Source of the DNA: Jatrophihabitans endophyticus
GTDB taxonomy: Bacteria; Actinomycetota; Actinomycetes; Mycobacteriales; Jatrophihabitantaceae
DNA length: 64,000 nt
Direction of reading: 5' to 3'
Assembly (NCBI RefSeq): GCF_900129455.1
Contig: NZ_FQVU01000001.1
Span: 806,001-870,000, forward strand
The notes beneath the pieces were generated by a model, which saw only the letters and a program-made list of their open reading frames with translations, was not told the origin of the DNA and did not search any database. This document shows positions 16,601-25,054 of this stretch, piece by piece; positions within the stretch are counted from its first letter, which is position 1; each line of letters starts with the position of its first letter. Made by a program: the position numbers and the translations under genes.

Positions 16601-17282
16601 CGCCCGACGCGCCGGCCCGGATCGCCACGACGGCGCGGGCGTCGTCGATCACGCGCCGATCCACGACCCGCAGGCCGTCGGCGCGGCCGGCACACGCAGC
16701 CCCGACCGCGTCGGCCTGGGCCGGGCCGGCGACCTGCAGCAGCAGCCAGCCACCGGGCGCGAGGTGCACCCCGGCGACGTCGAGGCAGGCGTGCACCAGC
16801 GCCAGGCCGTCCGCGCCGCCGTCGATGGCGGTCACCGGGTCCTCGGGCCAGCGCGCGATCTCCGCGGTGGGCAGGTACGGCGGGTCGGCGAGGACGACGG
16901 GGAAGCGCTCGTCGGGACGCACCGCCACCTGCAGGCGCTGCTCGCGCACCTCGACCCGCTCGCCCCACCCGGCTGCGGTGGCGTTCACGCGCGCGTATCC
17001 CGCCGCGACGCCGTCGGCCTCGACCTGCACCAGGTCGCGGTCGGCGAGCACCGCTGCGGCGAGTCCGATATGGCCCGCCCCCGCGCACAGTTCGAGCAGC
17101 GGCCCCGGGGGCGCCGCGGCCGCCAGCTCGGCCGCCCACGAGCTCTGCGTCAACGTCCACGACCTCGGGGTCAGCACCCGTTCGTCGTAGCGCACCGTGA
17201 CCGGTCCGAAGCGGCACGTCGACTCGCTCGGCTCGTCCACGACGACCGGGTTCTCCTCGCCCACACCGGCGTCGTACCCCAT
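16584..17282 (-). CDS. HemK2-like class I methyltransferase
   Basis: The 232-residue SAM-dependent methyltransferase shows motif I LLELCAGAGHIGLAAA and the catalytic motif DPPYLP, characteristic of N5-glutamine or N6-adenine methyltransferases (HemK2/MTQ2-like). The target could be a glutamine in a protein or an amino group elsewhere. It is divergent from the heme-oxygenase-like gene at 17359, which is followed by a CDGSH protein gene; the same set recurs as neighbours in other actinobacteria as far as I recall. The start at 17282 is the best fit, but a nearby downstream GTG is possible. Confidence 0.75.
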   Translation of the reverse strand: MGYDAGVGEENPVVVDEPSESTCRFGPVTVRYDERVLTPRSWTLTQSSWAAELAAAAPPGPLLELCAGAGHIGLAAAVLADRDLVQVEADGVAAGYARVNATAAGWGERVEVREQRLQVAVRPDERFPVVLADPPYLPTAEIARWPEDPVTAIDGGADGLALVHACLDVAGVHLAPGGWLLLQVAGPAQADAVGAACAGRADGLRVVDRRVIDDARAVVAIRAGASGAIGPR

Positions 17283-17358
17283 CGGTGACGGTTTGCCGCT
17301 CAGGGGGCGCGGGTACCTCGCCGACGCGAAGACACCGCACCCACGACTCGAGGAACCC

Positions 17359-18381
17359 ATGCTGTTGCCCGAACCGCGCGGTGAGTTCACCTCCACCCTG
17401 ATCGACGCGCTGCGACGTGACGACGACGCGGCACTGCCTGCCGCCCACGACGTCCCCTCGTCACCCGACCCGCTGGCCGACGACGAGCTACAGCTCGCGC
17501 TCTGGATCTGCTACGAGCTGCACTACCGCGGCTTCGCCGACGTCGCGGCGTCCTGGGAATGGCGCCCGGCGCTGCTCGCGGTACGCGCCGCGCTCGAGAC
17601 CCTCGTCCTCGACGCGCTGCACGCCGAGGTCAAGGTGGGCGCGGGTGACGCGCCCGTGGCGGACCGGTTGCGCGAGATCGTCGACGGTGACGACGGGCCC
17701 GGCCTGGCCCGCTTCGTGCAGGTGCGGGCCGACCGGAAGCAGTTCCTGGAGTTCGCGAAGCACCGGTCGCTCTACCAGCTCAAGGAAGCCGATCCGCACA
17801 GCTGGGCCATCCCCCGCCTCGGCGGCCGCGCCAAGGCCGCGCTGCTGGAGATCCAGTTCGACGAGTACGGCGACGGCACGATCGAGCGCATGCACTCGGA
17901 GCTCTACCGCCGGTTGCTGCGCGGGGTGGGCCTCGACGATGACTACGGCGCCTATCTCGACGACGCTCCGGGCATCACGCTCGCCGTCAGCAACGTCATG
18001 TCGTTGTTCGGGCTGCACCGCGCGCTGCGCGGCGCGCTGGTCGGTCACCTCGCCGCGTACGAGATGACGTCCTCGGACCCGTGTCGGCGCTACGCCCGCG
18101 GCCTGCGCCGCCTCGGTGGCGACGACGACACCTGCCGGTTCTACGACGAGCACGTGACCGCCGACGCCCTGCACGAGCAGGTGGCCGCCCACGACTTGTG
18201 CGGCGGCCTCGCCGAGGCCGAACCGGAGCTCGCCGAGGACATCCTCTTCGGAGCGCTGGCGTGTCTGCACGTCGACAACCGCTTCGCCGCCCATGTGCTC
18301 GACCGGTGGGGCGCGGGACGCACGTCGCTGCGCGATCGGACGTCGCAGCAGGGCGTGCCGATCGGTGCCCGATCCTGGTGA
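17359..18381 (+). CDS. iron-containing redox enzyme family protein (heme-oxygenase-like fold)
   Basis: The 340-residue helical protein resembles the iron-containing redox enzyme family, related to heme-oxygenase-like diiron oxidases. Candidate metal ligands are spread over helices: CYELHYRG (Glu, His), LDALHAEVKVG, LLEIQFDEYGDGTIERMHSELY (Glu, Asp, Glu, His), HLAAYEMTSS, YDEHV and FGALACLHVDN. Enzymes of this fold activate O2 at a nonheme diiron centre to oxidise amino acid or fatty acid derived substrates. The substrate here is unknown. The immediate partner genes are a methyltransferase (divergent) and a [2Fe-2S] CDGSH protein (convergent), which could supply electrons. Confidence 0.8.
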   Translation: MLLPEPRGEFTSTLIDALRRDDDAALPAAHDVPSSPDPLADDELQLALWICYELHYRGFADVAASWEWRPALLAVRAALETLVLDALHAEVKVGAGDAPVADRLREIVDGDDGPGLARFVQVRADRKQFLEFAKHRSLYQLKEADPHSWAIPRLGGRAKAALLEIQFDEYGDGTIERMHSELYRRLLRGVGLDDDYGAYLDDAPGITLAVSNVMSLFGLHRALRGALVGHLAAYEMTSSDPCRRYARGLRRLGGDDDTCRFYDEHVTADALHEQVAAHDLCGGLAEAEPELAEDILFGALACLHVDNRFAAHVLDRWGAGRTSLRDRTSQQGVPIGARSW

Positions 18382-18392
18382 GCCGGCGCGCG

Positions 18393-18662
18393 TCAGCCGT
18401 CGCACCTGCGAGGGTTCCGGGCGCGCTTGTGGCTGCCGTCGCACAGCGGTTTGAGCGCGGAGCGGCCGCAGCGGCACAGCGCGACGACGCGCCCGGTCTC
18501 CACCGGCGTGCCGTCGACGTCGGCGACGGCGAAGTCGCCCCGCACGACGAGCGGGCCGTCGGGGTAGACGGTCACCGTCGCCGCTGGCCTGGCCTGCACC
18601 GTCCCCGCCGCGGCCCGTCGCGAAGTACCTGCGTCGCCGTCGTCACGAGCCTGTCCGTCCAC
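18393..18662 (-). CDS. CDGSH-type [2Fe-2S] protein
   Basis: The C-terminal half contains VALCRCGRSALKPLCDGSH, the complete CDGSH (mitoNEET-type) ligand set of three Cys and one His that holds a [2Fe-2S] cluster; the preceding TVYPDGPLVVRGDFAVAD is the usual bacterial lead-in. A GTG at 18662 gives 89 residues, but a second GTG about 20 codons further in is also plausible since the first residues are low-complexity. It ends 11 bp from the end of the iron-redox gene. A role as electron donor to that oxidase is inferred from context only. Confidence 0.85.
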   Translation of the reverse strand: MDGQARDDGDAGTSRRAAAGTVQARPAATVTVYPDGPLVVRGDFAVADVDGTPVETGRVVALCRCGRSALKPLCDGSHKRARNPRRCDG

Positions 18663-18732
18663 CGTTGACCCATTCCCCGGGGCCGTGCCGCACAAACGGC
18701 GGCCGGCCCGGCCCGATCCGTTCGGAGCACTC

Positions 18733-19470
18733 ATGCCCACACCCGTACGCAGCATCGCCGACACGGTCGTCTCCGTCACCGGCGCCAGCGCGGGGATCGG
18801 CGCCGCGTCCGCCCGCCTGCTCGCCGAGCGCGGCGCGCGCGTCGCCGTCCAGGCCCGCAGGCGGGAACGGCTCGACGAGCTCGTCGACGAGCTCGGCGAC
18901 GACACGGTGCTGCCGGTTCCGGGCGACGTCCAGGACCCGGCCGCGGCGACCGAGCTCGTCGCGGCCGCGGTGGAGCGCTTCGGACGGCTCGACAGCGTCG
19001 TCGTCAACGCCGGCATCGGCAGCTACGGCGGCATCCTGGACGTCGACGAGGACACCCTGCGCACGATGATGCGCACCAACATCGAGGGCACCGTCTGGGC
19101 AGTCCGCGCCGCCGTCGCGCAGTTCCGCGCGGCCGGCGACGGTGGGGACGTCGTGATCGTCAGCTCGGTGGCGGGGTTGCGCGGCGGTGCCGACGAAGCC
19201 GTGTACGCCGCCACGAAGTTCGCGCAGGTCGGCCTCGCCGGCGCGCTCGATCGCGAGGTGCGGGCCGAGGGCATCCGGGTCACCACGATCTGCCCGGCGG
19301 GCGTCGAGACCGAGTTCGCGATCGGCGCGGGACGCACCGCCGGGGATCCCGCGCTGGCGGACTACCTCCGCCCCGAGGACGTCGCCCACACCATCGCCAC
19401 CGTGCTCGAGCAGCCCCGCCGCGTGCGCACCACCCAGTGGCAGCTGTGGAGCATGGGACAGGGCAGCTGA
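18733..19470 (+). CDS. short-chain dehydrogenase/reductase
   Basis: The 245-residue classical SDR has the cofactor motif TGASAGIG, the NAG motif (VNAGIG), active-site Ser in IVSSVAG and the YAATK catalytic Tyr-Lys pair. The Arg after the second strand (VQARRRERL) suggests NADP(H) preference. The close C-terminal RVRTTQWQLWSMGQ resembles general SDRs that reduce acetoacetyl-like or aldehyde substrates; the true substrate is unknown. A GGAG ribosome site precedes the ATG. It reads towards the LLM gene, 50 bp away, and may be co-transcribed. Confidence 0.9.
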   Translation: MPTPVRSIADTVVSVTGASAGIGAASARLLAERGARVAVQARRRERLDELVDELGDDTVLPVPGDVQDPAAATELVAAAVERFGRLDSVVVNAGIGSYGGILDVDEDTLRTMMRTNIEGTVWAVRAAVAQFRAAGDGGDVVIVSSVAGLRGGADEAVYAATKFAQVGLAGALDREVRAEGIRVTTICPAGVETEFAIGAGRTAGDPALADYLRPEDVAHTIATVLEQPRRVRTTQWQLWSMGQGS

Positions 19471-19520
19471 CGCCGCGCGGGAGCCGTCAACGCGTCGCGA
19501 GGCGCGGGTAGTCACCTCGC

Positions 19521-20498
19521 ATGACGCGATTCGGCTACACGTTGATGACCGAGCAGAGCGGCCCGCGCGAGCTGGTGCGTTACGCCGGTGCCGCCGAGCG
19601 GGCGGGCTTCGACTTCGAGGTCTCCAGCGATCACTACTTCCCGTGGCTCACCTCGATGGGCCATGCGCCGTACGCGTGGACGATGCTCGGCGCGGTCGCG
19701 CACGCGACCGACCGCGTCGAGCTCATGACGTACGTGACCTGCCCGACGCTGCGCTACCACCCCGCGGTGGTGGCGCAGAAGGCCGCGACGCTCGCGCTGC
19801 TGTCGGACAACCGCTTCACCCTCGGCCTGGGCTCGGGCGAGAACCTCAACGAGCACGTCGTCGGTGCACCGTGGCCGGTGGCGCGGGTGCGGCAGGAGAT
19901 GCTCGTCGAGGCCCTGCAGATCATCCGCGAGCTGCACGGCGGCCGGCAGCTGAGCTGGCAGGGCAAGCACTTCACCGTCGAGTCGGCCAAGCTCTGGGAC
20001 GTGCCGGAGCAGCCCATCCCGATCGGTGTCGCGGTGTCCGGCGAGTCGTCGATCGAGAAGTTCGCACCCCTCGCCGATCACCTGATCGCCGTGCAGCCCG
20101 ACGGGGACGCCGTCTCGCAGTGGGACGCGGTGCGCTCCGGGCGACAACTGGACGCGGGCCGCAAGATCGGTCAGCTGCCGATCTGCTGGGGCAAGGACGA
20201 GCAGGCGGCGATCGGGCGGGCGCACGAGCTGTTCCGCTGGTTCGGCGGCGGCTGGCACGTCAACGCCGATCTGCCGACGCCGCTGGCGTTCGACGCCGCC
20301 AGCCAGTTCGTCACCGAGGACGACGTCGCCGACGCCATCGCGTGCGGCCCCGACCTCGACGCGATCGCCGAGTCGTTCCGACCGTTCCTCGACGCCGGCT
20401 TCACCGACGTGGCCCTTGTCCAGGTGGGCGACGAGTCGCAGGACGAGTTCCTCGCCGACGTCGCGCCGGCGCTGTTGGAGAAACTGCGCGCACTGTGA
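19521..20498 (+). CDS. F420-dependent LLM-class oxidoreductase
   Basis: The 325-residue protein is a luciferase-like TIM barrel: MTRFGYTLMTEQSGPRELVRY, DFEVSSDHYFPWL, FTLGLGSGENLNEHVVG, VAVSGESSIEKFAPLADHLIAV. These match the subgroup annotated as F420-dependent glucose-6-phosphate dehydrogenase-like (TIGR03557 type), in which the Asp/His of SSDHYFPW lie at the flavin ring. The substrate in this subgroup is often not glucose 6-phosphate and is not assigned here. F420 use fits an actinobacterium. The lower-GC island starts right after this gene. Confidence 0.85.
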   Translation: MTRFGYTLMTEQSGPRELVRYAGAAERAGFDFEVSSDHYFPWLTSMGHAPYAWTMLGAVAHATDRVELMTYVTCPTLRYHPAVVAQKAATLALLSDNRFTLGLGSGENLNEHVVGAPWPVARVRQEMLVEALQIIRELHGGRQLSWQGKHFTVESAKLWDVPEQPIPIGVAVSGESSIEKFAPLADHLIAVQPDGDAVSQWDAVRSGRQLDAGRKIGQLPICWGKDEQAAIGRAHELFRWFGGGWHVNADLPTPLAFDAASQFVTEDDVADAIACGPDLDAIAESFRPFLDAGFTDVALVQVGDESQDEFLADVAPALLEKLRAL

Positions 20499-20574
20499 AG
20501 CCAGTGTCATGACCGGCACGTCGAGGAAGCTCGGGCGGTGACCCACCGACGGTGGCCGGGACGGCCAGAGCAAA

Positions 20575-21432
20575 ATGTTGCGCAATCGCTTCGGCTCAAA
20601 CACGGTGGTGTTCCACCAGAGTCGGTTCACTTTCGCCGTCAAACGTGACCGGATGAGGGCGGGTATCAAACGTAGACACGTCGTGGCCAGCAAGACGACG
20701 AAATCACGTCGAAATCCCACCAAATCCGCCTCGCGAGCAGTGGCGACGGCGAACAAGTTATCAGATATCAAACCGTACTGGGGTGGCGACCGCATCCTGT
20801 CCACCCAGGGGGACTACATCGTCCAGTGCACGGCCAATTTCAAGGCCGTCGAGACCACGGGATCGAAATCCGCGGCAGCAATCACTGCGGGGCATTGTGG
20901 GCCGACCGGAACTAAGTGGCAACAGGCCTATCTGAGCGGTAACACCATATATTCAACAGGCGATTACGGTACGGATGCGAAAAGACATTTCAGCACGGCG
21001 GGTGATCAGGAATTGCTCACAGGTTCTTCCTGGGACTATTCGGCCTGGACCACGTACAACCCCGGGGGAAACTCGGGAAACGTGATCGAGTACTACGCTC
21101 GATCGGTGGCCAAAGGCGCCCATATCTGCTCGGACGGGTCGTACACCAACTACACCTGCGGGGGCACCGTCACCGCGGTGAAGGCCTGCGCCAACATCGA
21201 CGAGGACGGCACGCTGCACAATGTCTGTGGCCTTGACACCGCGACTGCGACGCATCGATTGGTGCAGAGTGGCGACAGCGGCGGACCTGTCTGGGATCAG
21301 GCCAGCCCTGCCGGTTACGCGATCAACGCAGGGATCATCTCGGCTGGCAGTGACGACGGTAAGACACTGCTGTTCGAGGACATCATCACTGCCGCGAAAG
21401 ACCTACAGTTCACTGAGCCCAAGCAGGCCTGA
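20575..21432 (+). CDS. chymotrypsin-like (S1) protease without signal peptide; likely acquired or truncated
   Basis: The 285-residue frame carries a full streptogrisin-like S1 triad: His in AITAGHCG, Asp in SSWDYSAW and Ser in GDSGGPVW. Several Cys pairs (CTANF/HCG, CSDG/CGG, CANI/CGLD) fit disulfides of an exported enzyme. Yet the N-terminus is basic and polar (MLRNRFGSNTVVF and RRHVVASKTTKSRR) with no signal peptide or proregion. Either the 5' part was lost or export uses another route. The gene is clearly less GC-rich than its neighbours (28 G/C in the 60 bases 20941-21000) and contains a rare TTA leucine codon at 20758-20760. The exact start is uncertain; an ATG at 20653 is an alternative. 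Confidence 0.7.
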   Translation: MLRNRFGSNTVVFHQSRFTFAVKRDRMRAGIKRRHVVASKTTKSRRNPTKSASRAVATANKLSDIKPYWGGDRILSTQGDYIVQCTANFKAVETTGSKSAAAITAGHCGPTGTKWQQAYLSGNTIYSTGDYGTDAKRHFSTAGDQELLTGSSWDYSAWTTYNPGGNSGNVIEYYARSVAKGAHICSDGSYTNYTCGGTVTAVKACANIDEDGTLHNVCGLDTATATHRLVQSGDSGGPVWDQASPAGYAINAGIISAGSDDGKTLLFEDIITAAKDLQFTEPKQA

Positions 21433-21452
21433 CACCCGACCAAGGAGACCCC

Positions 21453-21893
21453 GTGCGATTGCGTGTCGTGCTGAGCGGAGCCTTGGCCCTTGCGTGCGTC
21501 CTCGACTGTTCCGCGTGCGCGTCCGGGGGTTCACCCGCCGAGGAGTCCCAGGGACGGACGTTTGATGGTCACTCAGATTCTGTCGTCGCCACTCGGTCAT
21601 TTCCTGTCAGGCCTGCGCCCACCGCAGGGGATCTCAGCCTGCCATGGCGGTTGATCAGGGCCGATTTGGCGCACGACGAGATCGTCATCAGCGCTTCCAC
21701 TTCGCACTGCCGCAAACCAGCATTCGCAGTGGTGCTCAGCGAACATACGCATGTGCAAGTTGGGGTGTACGCGCGCAAAGGCACCACGTCGAGCGCGCCG
21801 TGCGCTGCAACCCGTTCGACTCTCGTCGGCTACGTCAGAGTCCATGGCGTTTCACCCTCGGCACCGCTCACACATGCGGACGTGTCAGGCTGA
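21453..21893 (+). CDS. small putative lipoprotein or secreted protein
   Basis: The 146-residue product begins MRLRVVLSGALALACVLDCSAC, a positive start plus hydrophobic stretch followed by Cys residues that could serve as a lipobox, although neither candidate has the ideal Leu at -3. The rest has no recognised domain but holds further Cys residues (SHCRKPAF, SAPCAATR). An AAGGAG ribosome site lies 5 nt before the GTG start, 20 bp after the protease stop, so the two are probably one operon. It shares the lower GC of the protease gene and may be its partner or inhibitor; that is speculation. Confidence 0.55.
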   Translation: MRLRVVLSGALALACVLDCSACASGGSPAEESQGRTFDGHSDSVVATRSFPVRPAPTAGDLSLPWRLIRADLAHDEIVISASTSHCRKPAFAVVLSEHTHVQVGVYARKGTTSSAPCAATRSTLVGYVRVHGVSPSAPLTHADVSG

Positions 21894-21952
21894 GTTCTTG
21901 ATTCGACTGGATCGCGCCGTTCGGCACATCCCGACCCGCTCGGTAGATCCGG

Positions 21953-23152
21953 TCACGACCTCCGACCGGTGAGGCGTACCGCCGGCGTCCCCACGTGGCG
22001 GAAGTCGGCGGAGGTGTCGACCTGGGGCTGCGTGCCGGCCTGGAACAGCAGGACGATGTCCGAGCCGCCGAACTGGAAGTACCCGAACTCCTCCCCCTTG
22101 GCGACCTCGGCCCCGGCCTGCGCGGTGAGCACGACCGAGGCGACGTGCGCCATGCCGACCGGCACGACGCCCACCAGCCCGACGTCGCCGCCCGGGCTGC
22201 CGGCCGTGTCGACCACGACCACGCCGCGCGTCTGGAAGAACTCGTAGCCGGTCTCGGTGCGGTCGAGCGAGGCCAGCTGCCCGTCGCGCAGGTCGACCTG
22301 CATGTAGACCTGCCCCTGGACGACCCGGGCCTCGCGGACGGCGCCGGCCACCGGGACGTGGAAGCGGTGGTAGGCCGACGGCGGGAGCATGTAGTGCACG
22401 AAGGTGCCGCCGGCGAACGCGTCGGCGTATTCGCTGCCCTCGAGCAGCGTCCGGATGTTGCCGTAGGTCTTGATGTTCTTCACGCGGACGGCGGGGATGT
22501 TCGACTCGTCGTCGATGTCGTAGCTGTGCTGGTAGCTGCAGTCCGCCGGAGAGGTGACGAGCAGATTGCTGCCCGGCTCGGCGATCGGGCGCAGCCCGGC
22601 GTTGAGCTCCCGGGCGAAGAACTGGTTGAACGTCCGCCAGCCGCTCGGCTCGTTCGGCCGGCCGTCGACCAGCGACTCCTCGACGGTGTACTCCGGCGAG
22701 TCCTGGACGAAGGTGCGCAGGATGTCGTCGTCGAAGGACTCCGGCGTGTCCAGGAACGCGCCCCACTCGGTCGCGACCTGCGTCAACCACTCACGGAACT
22801 CCGCGGACCCTTCGGCCGCGCCGGCGTCCTCACCGTCGTGCTGGTCGACGAGGAAGAAGAAGTGCGCGAGCCGATCGCTGACCTCGCGGGAGTTGCGGTG
22901 CTGCGGATCGTCGTCCGTCCACGCTGTGGCGTCCGACTGCTGCGGGATCCAGCGCAGGAACGTCGTGATGTAGTCGGTGTACGCCTCGATCGTGGTGGGC
23001 CACTCGAGTGCGGCGAAGAGCGCCGGGTCCAGGTCGGCCTCGGCGCGCTCGTGTGCTCGCTGCAACGACCGCTGGAGCAGCCGCGCCAGCCTGGCATCGC
23101 CGTCGAGGGTCTCGTGCAGTCGCTCGATCAAGTGCGTCGCCGTCGGAGCCAT
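21953..23152 (-). CDS. phosphatidylserine decarboxylase-like pyruvoyl enzyme
   Basis: The 399-residue protein matches the class of long phosphatidylserine decarboxylase-related enzymes: WRTFNQFFARELNAGLRPIA, FVHYMLPPSAYHRFHVPVAG (His of the maturation triad), and EFGYFQFGGSDIVLLFQ near the end. The canonical self-cleavage motif is LGST; here it is GGSD, retaining the Gly-Ser bond that becomes the pyruvoyl group. An N-terminal helical region of about 150 residues (AALEWPTTIEAYTDYITTFLRWIPQQ) is typical of this subgroup, which decarboxylates amino-acid-like substrates and not always phosphatidylserine. A GGGAGG ribosome site supports the start. Whether the substrate is a lipid is open. Confidence 0.82.
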   Translation of the reverse strand: MAPTATHLIERLHETLDGDARLARLLQRSLQRAHERAEADLDPALFAALEWPTTIEAYTDYITTFLRWIPQQSDATAWTDDDPQHRNSREVSDRLAHFFFLVDQHDGEDAGAAEGSAEFREWLTQVATEWGAFLDTPESFDDDILRTFVQDSPEYTVEESLVDGRPNEPSGWRTFNQFFARELNAGLRPIAEPGSNLLVTSPADCSYQHSYDIDDESNIPAVRVKNIKTYGNIRTLLEGSEYADAFAGGTFVHYMLPPSAYHRFHVPVAGAVREARVVQGQVYMQVDLRDGQLASLDRTETGYEFFQTRGVVVVDTAGSPGGDVGLVGVVPVGMAHVASVVLTAQAGAEVAKGEEFGYFQFGGSDIVLLFQAGTQPQVDTSADFRHVGTPAVRLTGRRS

Positions 23153-23291
23153 CGGACCTCCCGGACGTGGGAGCGCGCCGACCGCCTCCCCTCGAGAGTC
23201 GAGCTTGCCCCCACCCACCCGTCCGCCTCACCACCGACACCGGACATTCGTCGCCTGGTAACCGGGCGGGCGCGGTGGGCACGGTGGTGTC

Positions 23292-24272
23292 GTGCTGACC
23301 GGCGACACCGCGTGCCCCAAGCGCATGGTGTTCGGCCCGTGCGGCGGCGTCCGGCCGGACGGTGCCTGCGAGATGGTGGCCATGCCGTGCGTGTTCCCGG
23401 AGCCGGTGCTGCGTCCCGACCGGGTCGCCGGGGTCGCGCCCGGCACGGCACCGCGCGTGCTCGCCGACGTCAGCTCGCCGCCCTTCGACGTCGCCGGCCT
23501 GCGCCGCGTGGCCACGCTGCTGCGCGACAGCAGCGACGCGCTTCTCGTCGGTGAGCACCACAACCGCCCGGACTTCCCGCCCACCGTGGTGGCCCGCATC
23601 CTGCAGGACGAGGGCTGCCGGCCCTGGATCACGCTCGCCTGCCGGGACCGCAACCGCGTCGTGCTGGAGCAGGAGCTGCGCGGCCTGCAGTTGAGCGGCG
23701 TCGACACCGTGCTGTGCGTGACCGGCGACGGCCGCGGCCCGGACGTCCGCCCCGACGTCACGCAGGTGTGGGATCTCGACGGGCCCCGCCTCGCGGAGCT
23801 CGCCGCGTCGCTCGGGCTGTGCGCGGCCGTGCCCGAGACCCCGACCGCACCACCCATCGTCGGCCGACCGGCCCGGCTCGCCGCCAAGGAGCGCTCGGGG
23901 GCGGGCATCGCGGTGCTGAACCACGTCCGCGAGCCGGGGCAGGTGGCGCGATTCATGGCGCAGGCGCATGCGGCCGGGCTCACCATCCCGGTGGTCGCCG
24001 CCGTGGCCGCCTTCACCGACGCCGAGTCGGCCGCCGCGCTGCAGCGACTGCCCGGCCTCGAGCTCGATCCCGAGGTCGTGGCTGCGGTGCTCGCGTCGGC
24101 CGATCCGGTCGCGGCCGGGATCTCCGCCGCGGTCGACGAGGCCGCGGCCCTGCTCGCGATCGACGGCGTCGTCGGGGTGAACGTCTCGGGCCTCGCGTCG
24201 TCCCGGGGCTGGGACCACGCCGCCGAGGTGAAGGCGGCCATCGGCGCCCGGATCAAGGAGCTGGTCGTATGA
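23292..24272 (+). CDS. methylenetetrahydrofolate reductase-like protein with N-terminal Cys cluster
   Basis: The 326-residue protein starts with TACPKRMVFGPCGGVRPDGACE, the cysteine cluster of the MTHFR C-terminal/zinc-finger domain found in acetogen and actinobacterial MTHFR-related proteins. After it comes a TIM-barrel of MTHFR type (ITLACRDRNRVVLEQELRGLQLSGVDTVLCVTGDG). MTHFR makes 5-methyltetrahydrofolate with NADH or another donor. The position of the Cys domain ahead of the barrel, and the ATGA overlap with a methyltransferase gene, suggest use of the methyl group nearby. The GTG start has a weak ribosome site. Confidence 0.8.
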   Translation: MLTGDTACPKRMVFGPCGGVRPDGACEMVAMPCVFPEPVLRPDRVAGVAPGTAPRVLADVSSPPFDVAGLRRVATLLRDSSDALLVGEHHNRPDFPPTVVARILQDEGCRPWITLACRDRNRVVLEQELRGLQLSGVDTVLCVTGDGRGPDVRPDVTQVWDLDGPRLAELAASLGLCAAVPETPTAPPIVGRPARLAAKERSGAGIAVLNHVREPGQVARFMAQAHAAGLTIPVVAAVAAFTDAESAAALQRLPGLELDPEVVAAVLASADPVAAGISAAVDEAAALLAIDGVVGVNVSGLASSRGWDHAAEVKAAIGARIKELVV

Positions 24273-25015
24273 GTGACGCCATGGACGCGGAGTTCGACGT
24301 CCTCGCGGAGTGGACGGCCGACGCCGCCCTCGAGCTCGGCCCGGACCATCACCTGCCAGCGGCGTGCCGGGGCAGCGGGGGTCCGCGCACGCTCGACCTG
24401 CTGCTCGACGAGCTGGCGCCGTCGGCCGGTCAGACCCTGCTGGACGTCGGGGCCGGCGTCGGCGGTCCGGGCGCGTACGCCGCGCGACGTCACGGGGTCG
24501 CGCCGCTGCTGAGCGACCCGGAGGCCGGCGCGGGCCGGGCCGCCCGCCGGCTGTTCGACCTGCCGGCCGTCCAGGCCGACGCGCAGGCGCTGCCCGTCGC
24601 CGACGCCGCCGTGCCGCTCGCCTGGGCGCTCGGCGTGCTGTGCACGACCGACGACCACACCGCGGTGCTGCGGGAGCTCCGACGGGTCGTCGCGGCCGGC
24701 GGCCGGGCGGGTCTGCTCGTCTACGTGGCGCAGTGCGACGTCGTCGACCCGCCGGCGGGCAACAACTTCCCGACCGAGGGCGGCCTCGCCGCCGCCGTGC
24801 GCGACGCCGGCTTCATCGTGCGGTGGACGACTCCCATGCCGCCGCCGTCGCAGGAGCCGCCGGCCTGGCAGGAGCATGCCGACGCCGTCGAACGAGTGGT
24901 GCAGGAACGCCACGGCGACAGCGACGCGTGGCGCACCGCCGACCGGCAGAGCACGCGCTTCGGCGAGCTGCTCGCGAGCGGCGACGTCCGCGGCCGGTTG
25001 CTCGTGCTCGAATGA
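24269..25015 (+). CDS. SAM-dependent methyltransferase, coupled to MTHFR-like gene
   Basis: The 248-residue class I methyltransferase has motif I LLDVGAGVGGPGAYA, the acidic loop VQADAQALPVADAAVPLAWALGVL, and a post-motif helix (VLRELRRVVAAGGRAGLLVY). The form resembles small-molecule (UbiE/ubiquinone-like) methyltransferases, but the substrate is unknown. Its ATG overlaps the MTHFR-like stop (ATGA), indicating translational coupling. Together they might supply and use a methyl group in one pathway, though this is inference from coupling alone. Confidence 0.85.
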   Translation: MSDAMDAEFDVLAEWTADAALELGPDHHLPAACRGSGGPRTLDLLLDELAPSAGQTLLDVGAGVGGPGAYAARRHGVAPLLSDPEAGAGRAARRLFDLPAVQADAQALPVADAAVPLAWALGVLCTTDDHTAVLRELRRVVAAGGRAGLLVYVAQCDVVDPPAGNNFPTEGGLAAAVRDAGFIVRWTTPMPPPSQEPPAWQEHADAVERVVQERHGDSDAWRTADRQSTRFGELLASGDVRGRLLVLE

Positions 25016-25054
25016 GACCGCGTCGCGAACACGTCGTCCGGGTAGAGCTGTCGC

